The position numbers and the translations under genes are program-made. Below are positions 54,665 through 61,413 of a stretch of DNA of 64,000 nucleotides, in pieces (position 1 is the first letter of the stretch; each line of letters opens with the position of its first letter). Under the pieces are notes generated by a model that was not told where the DNA came from, made no database searches, and saw only the letters and a list, made by a program, of their open reading frames with translations. Source of the DNA: Flavobacteria bacterium BBFL7 (GTDB lineage Bacteria > Bacteroidota > Bacteroidia > Flavobacteriales > Flavobacteriaceae); contig CH672374.1 of the NCBI GenBank assembly GCA_000153385.1, positions 695,610-759,609 on the forward strand, read 5' to 3'.

Positions 54665-55527
54665 TGCATAATACGACTTCTTCACCAGTCTGGAAACGTA
54701 AGATTCATGAAATAATTTATGAAGCAGACACTCCTGCTGGTAAGTGGTTTGACGTTATATTATTAGTGCTTATTGTTATCAGTCTAATACTGGTTATGCT
54801 AGAAAGCATACCTGGACTAGGTGAAAAATATGCATTTGAGTTCATTACAGCCGAGTGGATTGTGACTATATTTTTTAGTATCGAATATATACTGAGAATT
54901 ATTTCTATCAATAAACCAACAAAGTATATTTTCAGCTTTTATGGTATCATTGATTTCTTATCCACGATTCCATTATATCTTACTTTTTTCTTTGGTGGTT
55001 TCAGTGCATTACTAGCGGTGCGTTCTCTAAGATTATTACGAGTTTTTAGAATTTTAAAAATTACTAGATATATCGGTGAGGCAGATAAATTAAGTAGAGC
55101 TATAAAGGCTAGTGGTCCTAAAATTGCTGTTTTTCTATTTGCTGTAATGGTTGTTTCAATCATCTTTGGTACATTAATGTATCTGGTAGAAGGACCAGAA
55201 CATGGTTTTGACAGCATTCCTAAATCTATCTATTGGTGCATCGTTACTTTAACAACGGTTGGATTTGGTGACATTGCTCCAGAAACACCATTAGGTCAAT
55301 TTCTAGCTACTCTAATTATGATTATGGGTTATGGAATCATTGCTGTACCTACCGGTATTGTTAGTGCTGAATATGCTCAGGACTTAAAGAAGAATAATGA
55401 AACCAACAGGTCTAAAGAATCAAATTACAGACATGTAAACACACAAGTTTGTCAAAATTGTCTAGCCAAAAAGCATCAAGATGCTGCTCAATTCTGTCAC
55501 AAATGTGGCTATCCATTACATGACTAA
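54664..55527 (+). CDS. Voltage-gated potassium channel-like ion transporter with C-terminal zinc ribbon
   Basis: This 287-aa protein has six transmembrane segments. Segment S4 has Arg at every third or fourth position (AVRSLRLLRVFRILKITRYI), and the selectivity filter is TTVGFGD (Thr198 to Asp203 for TVGFGD). After a short charged linker the C-terminus carries a CxxC-x14-CxxC zinc ribbon (CQNCLAKKHQDAAQFCHKCG). A tetrameric Kv-type channel is predicted. The ribbon is the part that varies between homologues. It overlaps miaA by 8 bp. Confidence 0.9.
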   Translation: MHNTTSSPVWKRKIHEIIYEADTPAGKWFDVILLVLIVISLILVMLESIPGLGEKYAFEFITAEWIVTIFFSIEYILRIISINKPTKYIFSFYGIIDFLSTIPLYLTFFFGGFSALLAVRSLRLLRVFRILKITRYIGEADKLSRAIKASGPKIAVFLFAVMVVSIIFGTLMYLVEGPEHGFDSIPKSIYWCIVTLTTVGFGDIAPETPLGQFLATLIMIMGYGIIAVPTGIVSAEYAQDLKKNNETNRSKESNYRHVNTQVCQNCLAKKHQDAAQFCHKCGYPLHD

Positions 55528-56440
55528 AAAAAATCTTATCGTAATCGTTGGGCCTACCGCTGTAGGGAAAACTTCTTTAAGTATCGCTTTCGCGAAAGCG
55601 TATCAAACTGAAATAATTTCATGCGATTCCAGACAATTCTTTAAAGAAATGACAGTAGGAACTGCCGTACCATCTAAAGAAGAACTTACCGAAGCACCAC
55701 ATCATTTTATTCAAAACTTAAGTATCCATGACTCATATTCTGTAGGAGATTTTGAAAGAGATGCTGTTAGTTTAATAGAAAAATTATTTTTATCCCATGA
55801 CACCATAATCATGGTTGGTGGTAGTGCTTTATATGAGAAAGCAGTAACTCACGGTCTAGATCCACTACCTGAGGTTCCAGAAGATATCAACAATGCAATC
55901 GAAGCGTTATATAAAAAAAACGGCATTGAAGTTTTGCAAATGGAATTAAAAGAAAAAGATCCTGATTATTATAACCAGGTAGATTTACAAAACCCTAGAA
56001 GATTAATGCGCGCATTGGGAATTTGTAGAGCTACAGGAAATACTTTTACTCAATATCGATCTGGTGATAAACAACAAAGAGATTTTAATATTATTAAAGT
56101 TGGATTAGAAGCTCCTAGAGAGGAGTTATATGACCGCATCAATAAAAGAGTTGATGTAATGTTGGAACAAGGGTTATTAAATGAAGCCAAAGCATTGCTT
56201 CCTTACCAACATCTTACTTCTTTAAAAACGGTGGGCTATCAAGAATTGATGGGCGTTTTTGAGAATAATTACGATCTTAATGAAGGCATTAGGCTAGTAA
56301 AAAGAAACTCACGCAGATTTGCAAAGAGACAGATGACCTGGTATCGTAAAGACACCAGTGTAAATTGGTTTCACTACAAAACTCGCCACACAGATATTGT
56401 GCAGCGAGTAAGTGAAAAACTTATGGAATCTAATCTCTAA
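55520..56440 (+). CDS. miaA: tRNA dimethylallyltransferase MiaA
   Basis: This 306-aa enzyme has Walker A GPTAVGKTS (11-19), EIISCDSRQFFKEMTVGTAV, the substrate-binding region VGGSALYEKAVTHGLDPLPE, QNPRRLMRALGICRATG, and the C-terminal TVGYQELMGVFENNYDLNEG and RFAKRQMTWYRKD. It adds dimethylallyl to A37 of UNN-decoding tRNAs. The ATG at 55520 lies 8 bp inside the channel gene; the in-frame 55481 start adds non-family residues. The palindrome at 55585-55600 encodes AFAKA after the P-loop helix. Confidence 0.96.
   Translation: MTKKNLIVIVGPTAVGKTSLSIAFAKAYQTEIISCDSRQFFKEMTVGTAVPSKEELTEAPHHFIQNLSIHDSYSVGDFERDAVSLIEKLFLSHDTIIMVGGSALYEKAVTHGLDPLPEVPEDINNAIEALYKKNGIEVLQMELKEKDPDYYNQVDLQNPRRLMRALGICRATGNTFTQYRSGDKQQRDFNIIKVGLEAPREELYDRINKRVDVMLEQGLLNEAKALLPYQHLTSLKTVGYQELMGVFENNYDLNEGIRLVKRNSRRFAKRQMTWYRKDTSVNWFHYKTRHTDIVQRVSEKLMESNL
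55585..55600. repeat. Iterated palindrome copy 12 (in miaA)
   Basis: Perfect 16-mer read as Ala-Phe-Ala-Lys-Ala, downstream of the P-loop. The family pattern at this site (IxLAxxF) is matched without an insertion. Confidence 0.95.
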
Positions 56441-57153
56441 AAATCTACTTGATCCTTAACTAAAAGACGGAATCCTTCACCGTGAATATTCACGATTTCT
56501 ACATTCTCATCTGATTTTAAGTACTTACGTAGTTTTGCAATATATACATCCATACTACGAGAGGTGAAGTAGTTATCATCCCTCCATATTTTTGTAAGAG
56601 CTAATTCACGAGGCATCAAATCATTAAGGTGTAATGCTAGTAAACGTAGTAATTCGTTTTCTTTAGGTGATAATTTTATAGGCTCTTTATCATTCAACGT
56701 TAAGAATCTAAGTTTAGAATTTAAATGGAAGTTCCCTATTTGAAATTCAAATTCTTTTGAATCTGCCAGACTATCAGCACCTTTACGTTGGATAATTGCT
56801 TTAATTTTCATGAGCAATACTTCACTATCAAAAGGTTTATTTAAATAGTCGTCTGCTCCTACTTTATAACCTCTTAAAACATCTTCTTTCATCGCTTTGG
56901 CAGTTAAGAAAATGATAGGTACTTCTTCATTTTTTTCTCTAATCTCTTTAGCTAGTGTAAAACCATCTTTATATGGCATCATTACATCTAGGATACAAAG
57001 GTCATAGTTATCTTTTTTAAATTTTTCAAAACCTTCCATGCCGTTCTTTGCGTGCACCACGTCAAAGTCATTCATCATGAGGTAATCTTTCAATACTGTC
57101 CCAAAGTTGGGATCGTCTTCAACAAGAAGAATCTTTTTGTCTACAGTTTCCAT
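56437..57153 (-). CDS. OmpR-family response regulator
   Basis: This 238-aa protein has a receiver domain with acidic pocket VEDD (11-14), phospho-acceptor Asp56 (DLCILDVMMPYKDG), the Thr of FLTAKAM and Lys of YLNKPF. The C-terminal winged helix (LSPKENELLRLLALHLNDL; DVYIAKLRKYLKSDENVEIV; IHGEGFRLL) is OmpR/PhoB type. Regulators of this kind bind DNA as dimers on tandem repeats. It is encoded just downstream of its histidine kinase, and a candidate binding array lies upstream of the pair. Confidence 0.95.
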   Translation of the reverse strand: METVDKKILLVEDDPNFGTVLKDYLMMNDFDVVHAKNGMEGFEKFKKDNYDLCILDVMMPYKDGFTLAKEIREKNEEVPIIFLTAKAMKEDVLRGYKVGADDYLNKPFDSEVLLMKIKAIIQRKGADSLADSKEFEFQIGNFHLNSKLRFLTLNDKEPIKLSPKENELLRLLALHLNDLMPRELALTKIWRDDNYFTSRSMDVYIAKLRKYLKSDENVEIVNIHGEGFRLLVKDQVDF

Positions 57154-57157
57154 AAGT

Positions 57158-58738
57158 TTAAGTTATTAAAGGTAAATTAATTATAAATGTGCTTCCCTGG
57201 CCTTTCTCACTTTCTACATAAATTTCGCCATGATGATCATTCACTATGCGTTGAGCATATGCTAGACCTAATCCGTGACCTTTAACATTATGTATATCAC
57301 CAGTGTGTTCTCTAAAGAATTTTTGAAATACTTTACGTTGAGCTGATTTACTCATCCCAATTCCTTGATCTCTTATCTTAATTACAATTTTATCTCTAAC
57401 GTTCTCTGTATAAACGTCAATTATAGGCGCCTCAGTTTCATCAGTATATTTAATTGCATTTTCTAATACATTCACAAATACATTAGTTAAATGACTCTCA
57501 TTTGCTAAGACGGACGTACGTAAAGCACCAAAATGACGATGCAGAGATCCACCACGCTGTTCTAAAATTAGTGCTATGTGAGATATACTATCTTCTAATA
57601 AATCACTAAGATCTAAATTCTCTTTCTGAATATCTAAATCATTTTTCTCTAGTTTAGATATTCTTAAAACATTTTCCACTTGAGAATGCATCCTCTTATT
57701 TTCCTCTCTAATCATTCTCAAATAGTTAGCTACTTTCTCAGGATCAGAGCTTATTTTAGGATGTTTAAGAGAATCTAATGCTAAATTGATTGTCGCAATC
57801 GGTGTTTTAAATTCATGCGTCATATTATTAATAAAGTCAGTTTTGATTTGTGAAATCTGACGTTGCTGAAATAATTGTGAGATAGCACTAGAATATGCGA
57901 TTACAATAATTAAGGTAAATACTAATGATAAACCAGCCATTCCTAAAACAGATGACAGTATAAATTTTTGCCTTCCAGGCAAGTTGATTAAAAGCTTATA
58001 GGATTGATTATTTGCACTATCTGTACTGAAAACAGGAATTCCCCAAGTAAAATAGGTGTCAATATCAAAATTTGGTGATTGGATTCTCGTAGGGAAATTA
58101 TCTTGATGAATAGCAAATTCAAAATTGGAATTGATTTGTCTATCTTTTAGTTCTTTACTAAGTAGGTCATGTACTTGTTTATTAGTAACTCTTTGTGTGA
58201 TTGGTAAACTAGAGGACTGATCTGCGATAGACTCCATAAACATCTTCTTACTCAACATATCCCATTGATATAATTTTTCATAGGATTCTTCAGAATTTAC
58301 TGGAGCACCATCTAATGAAGCATTACGCTTTATGGTAGTAACACGACGATTTAATAGTTTAGTAAACATTACACTATCCATTTCAATATCTAGGATAGGA
58401 GCATTAAGCTTATAACTTTCGCCTTGAATACTATTTGAATAAGTTATCGCTTCATCTACATTTGCATCTCTAATACGCATCAATAAAGAACTCATGTTCA
58501 TAGAGTTAGGAGCGATATCTAAACTATCTATAGCACGATTTACGGCTCTATAGTAATACTCAACTTCTTGATCCTCTATTTCCTTAGCGACATTTACTAA
58601 GGATTGTCTTACCGCAAATGAGAATTGTTCATTTCTACCATTGATACTATCAACTATCCAATAAATTTGAACAGCAATAATACCAGCCAAAGAAAGGCTC
58701 ATTAAAGCAATTAGTGTATAAAGTAGTTTCTGTTGCAC
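57158..58738 (-). CDS. Sensor histidine kinase
   Basis: This ~526-aa kinase starts at GTG 58738; a longer frame opens at GTG 58753. It has an N-terminal membrane helix (LLYTLIALMSLSLAGIIAVQ), a predicted periplasmic sensor of ~240 residues, and a second helix near 264-285 (FILSSVLGMAGLSLVFTLII). The H-box is FINNMTHEFKTPIATINLAL, with the phospho-accepting His at about 308. The ATPase has VFVNVLENAIKYTDE (N box), IRDQGIGMS (G1) and GHGLGLAYAQRIV (G2). It phosphorylates the response regulator encoded 4 bp downstream. The signal sensed is unknown. Confidence 0.93.
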   Translation of the reverse strand: MQQKLLYTLIALMSLSLAGIIAVQIYWIVDSINGRNEQFSFAVRQSLVNVAKEIEDQEVEYYYRAVNRAIDSLDIAPNSMNMSSLLMRIRDANVDEAITYSNSIQGESYKLNAPILDIEMDSVMFTKLLNRRVTTIKRNASLDGAPVNSEESYEKLYQWDMLSKKMFMESIADQSSSLPITQRVTNKQVHDLLSKELKDRQINSNFEFAIHQDNFPTRIQSPNFDIDTYFTWGIPVFSTDSANNQSYKLLINLPGRQKFILSSVLGMAGLSLVFTLIIVIAYSSAISQLFQQRQISQIKTDFINNMTHEFKTPIATINLALDSLKHPKISSDPEKVANYLRMIREENKRMHSQVENVLRISKLEKNDLDIQKENLDLSDLLEDSISHIALILEQRGGSLHRHFGALRTSVLANESHLTNVFVNVLENAIKYTDETEAPIIDVYTENVRDKIVIKIRDQGIGMSKSAQRKVFQKFFREHTGDIHNVKGHGLGLAYAQRIVNDHHGEIYVESEKGQGSTFIINLPLIT

Positions 58739-58763
58739 GCACAAATTTAACACTATCGTAAAG

Positions 58764-58791
58764 TGTTAAAAAGCGTTTAACCAAATGTTAA
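58764..58791 (-). promoter_or_regulatory. Three direct hexamer repeats at 11-bp spacing upstream of the two-component operon
   Basis: On the minus strand the region reads TTAACA-N5-TTAAAC-N5-TTAACA (complements of 58786-58791, 58775-58780, 58764-58769). The exact 11-bp period and the sequence resemble PhoP/OmpR-type tandem binding sites. The closest hexamer is about 25 bp from GTG 58738. An inverted half-site (TTAACACT at 58747-58754) faces the array. Confidence 0.5.
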
Positions 58792-58815
58792 CATCTCTAA
58801 TAAAAATAAGAATAA

Positions 58816-59412
58816 TCAATCATTTAACATAAATTGATGTACTAATCTAACTTTATTAGCTATTAAATCAATATTATCATTAATTATTACTAAATCTGCT
58901 AAGTCCAATTTTGCTTTTTGCGACCATTGATTTTTCATTCTTGCAACAACATCCTCTTTTGAAATCTGGTCTCTACTCATAACTCGGGTAAGACGTTCAT
59001 TAAGTGATGCAGTAACTAGAATTGTTTTATCGCATCTTTCGTTTCCTTTAGTTTCAAATAATATAGCTGCTTCATAGAGGATGTATTCTGCATTATAATA
59101 TTCATCACAAAATTTATCAAAATCATTACGTACTGCTGGATGTAGAATATTATTAAGCCTTTCTAATAAACCTTTATTATTAAAAACCTTGCTCGCTATA
59201 AATGCTCTATCAGGAAACCATTCTCCATCATTTTCTAAATATGCCTTATCACCTATCAGATTCTTGACCTTTTCTATAACTACTGCATCGTTAGCTAGTA
59301 TATATTTAGAACGATCATCTGCTATATATATAGGCACATTATATTTAGTAAACTCTTTAGCAACCGTTGTTTTACCACTACCTATTCCTCCTGTAAGTCC
59401 TACTATTTTCAT
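58816..59412 (-). CDS. coaE: Dephospho-CoA kinase
   Basis: This 198-aa P-loop kinase has KIVGLTGGIGSGKTTVAKEF (Walker A 8-15), YIADDRSKYIL, the LERLNNILHPAVR motif and VTASLNERLTRVMSRDQIS in the lid. It phosphorylates dephospho-CoA, the last step of CoA synthesis. Its start overlaps the end of the YbbR-like gene by 4 bp. The intergenic region after it carries the regulatory array for the two-component genes, so those may have their own promoter. Confidence 0.96.
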   Translation of the reverse strand: MKIVGLTGGIGSGKTTVAKEFTKYNVPIYIADDRSKYILANDAVVIEKVKNLIGDKAYLENDGEWFPDRAFIASKVFNNKGLLERLNNILHPAVRNDFDKFCDEYYNAEYILYEAAILFETKGNERCDKTILVTASLNERLTRVMSRDQISKEDVVARMKNQWSQKAKLDLADLVIINDNIDLIANKVRLVHQFMLND

Positions 59413-60335
59413 CTCATTACCAATATTTGAATTTGTTGAGGCGTGTAACGAATTGAAGATATCTTGTCGTTAAGCACCTTAACATCAGTAGAGATTAAAT
59501 TATAGTCTTCCTTAAGACTCTCATAGTCAATAACAGCACTAAAATCAGTTTCACTAATTTCATTATAATCCTGTAATCTACAGTTAAAAACTACCTCAAT
59601 TTCTGAAGGAATAACTTTTACCGTAAATCCTTCCTTATTATTCACGACGTTCACCGGCACCATAAAAGAGCCTTCAGTCATAACAGCACTCTTCACTATA
59701 TAATCTACAGTAGAAGGCTCTATTTTAATATCAGGAAATTGATTACTTAAATCAATCTGTTCAATAAGTAGTGTGTCCTGAATTTCTAAATCACCAAGAT
59801 TGACTTTTAAAGAACCTAACCGCTCTATGAAAGAATCATTACCTGTTACCACCACTGAATCAGGTACAAAATACGGATCAGTAATGGGAAGATAATTATC
59901 TTGATAAGTAACTTTAATAACAGATTGAAGTTTTACCTTTTTAGCAATAAACTCATCAACCTCGATAGTCATTAATTCTTCAGAAACATAACCTACCTTA
60001 TAGCCATAAGAAAGTTGATTTTTCAAACTTCCTAGTATCGACGTAGGATTAAAATAATAGCGATTATCTTTATAAACATACTTTTGAAAATCAAGTTCAA
60101 CTTGTGGCGCAACATAACTCGCTTTAAGAAGGTTGAAACCATTACCCGTTAATTCTACATCTAATTGATACGATAGACCATCTTTAAGTTGCACATTATT
60201 AGGTACATTAACCCATAAAATATCTACAGCAACATGTTGTGTATAAACTTCTTTATACTTAAAGAAAAACCATAATAAGCCAGCGATGAAAACAAACGTA
60301 GAAAAGGTTAACCATTTCCTGTACTCTAGGCTCAT
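59409..60335 (-). CDS. YbbR-like domain protein
   Basis: This 308-aa protein has one N-terminal membrane helix (WLTFSTFVFIAGLLWFFF) followed by YbbR-type beta repeats (LSYQLDVELTGNGFNLLKAS; VVNNKEGFTVKVIPSEIEVV; SVVVTGNDSFIERLGSLKVN). YbbR/CdaR proteins can regulate diadenylate cyclases; no cyclase gene is visible here, so that link is not supported locally. It is predicted to be extracytoplasmic. It lies between coaE and the glycosyltransferase gene. Confidence 0.82.
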   Translation of the reverse strand: MSLEYRKWLTFSTFVFIAGLLWFFFKYKEVYTQHVAVDILWVNVPNNVQLKDGLSYQLDVELTGNGFNLLKASYVAPQVELDFQKYVYKDNRYYFNPTSILGSLKNQLSYGYKVGYVSEELMTIEVDEFIAKKVKLQSVIKVTYQDNYLPITDPYFVPDSVVVTGNDSFIERLGSLKVNLGDLEIQDTLLIEQIDLSNQFPDIKIEPSTVDYIVKSAVMTEGSFMVPVNVVNNKEGFTVKVIPSEIEVVFNCRLQDYNEISETDFSAVIDYESLKEDYNLISTDVKVLNDKISSIRYTPQQIQILVMR

Positions 60336-60341
60336 AAAATT

Positions 60342-61343
60342 TTATTTAAAAAATAATTGAGGGAACTGTCTTTTCTCTTCCTTCTTCAGGATATTTATAA
60401 AAAAGAAAGATTTTAAAAATCCATATCCATACCCTAAAAACTGTATGAATACAGCATAAACAGAAAGAGCACCGATTTTTAACCCATTTTTAATTGAACT
60501 ATCTATAAAGATAAATGAAAAATAAAGCAAACTTAAATAAAGTGGCCATTCAAACCCCAAAACAAATAAAACCAAGGACGAGATTAAACCGATAATAAAT
60601 AAACTAGGTAACCAGTAAATCAATTTAGAAGTTTCAGGATACCATTTATTTAATATAATCCTGACCATACCAAATTTATTGACTTGTTTATAAAATAACT
60701 TCCAGGATATCCGTCTTTCATGATAGACATAAGCTTCTTTGATTAACCTTGTACGATAACCAGCTTTCCATAACCTTATACTTAAATCAGGATCCTCACC
60801 AGGATGAATTTTACCGAAACCGTCAGTAATTTCAAAAGCTTCTTTACTTATTCCCATATTGAAACTCCGTGGCTGGAATTTATCAATTTGCTCACTACCA
60901 CCTCTAATCCCACCAGTGGTAAAGAACGATGTCATACTGTAGTTAATAGCTTTTTGTAATGATGTAAAACTTTCATGTGCAGCATCAGGACCTCCGTAAC
61001 AATCTACATAATCTAATCTTAGTGCCTTTTCAGCAGCTAGTAAATAATTTTCTGGCAAGATGCAATCACTATCTAATATTATAAAATAATTGCCATTAGC
61101 TCTTCGCATCCCATAATTACGAGATTCACCAGGTCCAGAATTTGATTTAAAAAAATAAGAAATGTTTACGCTTTCGCGAAAGCGAGAACATACGGCCTCA
61201 CAAGTAATAGAAGAGCCATCTTCTACAATAACCACTTCAAAATCTTTATTATATTTTAATCGAGAAATACTTAATAATAATTTCTCAACCTCTTCTGGGC
61301 GATTATATACTGGTACTACAAAGGAAAAATTGAGTTCTTTCAC
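60342..61343 (-). CDS. Family 2 glycosyltransferase with C-terminal membrane helices
   Basis: This 333-aa GT-A enzyme begins FSFVVPVYNRPEEVEKLLLS and has FEVVIVEDGSS, GPGESRNYGMRRANG and the metal/nucleotide-sugar DSD at 91-93 (IILDSDCILPENY). Later motifs GEDPDLSIRLWKAG and HERRISWKLFYKQ resemble catalytic-base regions of GT2 enzymes. About three membrane helices follow (IGLISSLVLFVLGFEWPLYL etc.). It probably transfers a sugar at the inner membrane; donor and acceptor are unknown. A palindrome copy (61169-61184) encodes RFRES at 54-58. Confidence 0.9.
   Translation of the reverse strand: MKELNFSFVVPVYNRPEEVEKLLLSISRLKYNKDFEVVIVEDGSSITCEAVCSRFRESVNISYFFKSNSGPGESRNYGMRRANGNYFIILDSDCILPENYLLAAEKALRLDYVDCYGGPDAAHESFTSLQKAINYSMTSFFTTGGIRGGSEQIDKFQPRSFNMGISKEAFEITDGFGKIHPGEDPDLSIRLWKAGYRTRLIKEAYVYHERRISWKLFYKQVNKFGMVRIILNKWYPETSKLIYWLPSLFIIGLISSLVLFVLGFEWPLYLSLLYFSFIFIDSSIKNGLKIGALSVYAVFIQFLGYGYGFLKSFFFINILKKEEKRQFPQLFFK
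61169..61184. repeat. Iterated palindrome copy 13 (in glycosyltransferase)
   Basis: Perfect 16-mer read as Arg-Phe-Arg-Glu-Ser, between the VEDGSS motif and the GPGESR motif. Confidence 0.95.
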
Positions 61344-61361
61344 GTGGTAAAAATAGGGAAT

Positions 61362-61393
61362 AAAAAAAGGCTGTTCAATTAAGAACAGCCTTT
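61362..61393 (-). terminator. Terminator of the large T9SS protein gene
   Basis: An 11-bp stem (AAAGGCTGTTC / GAACAGCCTTT, 61366-61376 and 61383-61393) has a 6-nt loop. Read on the minus strand it ends in a run of seven T, about 20 bp after the stop at 61414. Confidence 0.82.
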
Positions 61394-61413
61394 CTAAAGA
61401 AGTTATGTAAAAT

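Noticed and set aside
1543-61184. Palindrome copies as remnants of a mobile element or REP-type repeats
   Set aside because: There is no conserved flanking sequence, no target duplication and no associated transposase, and coding copies keep gene length, which argues against insertion.
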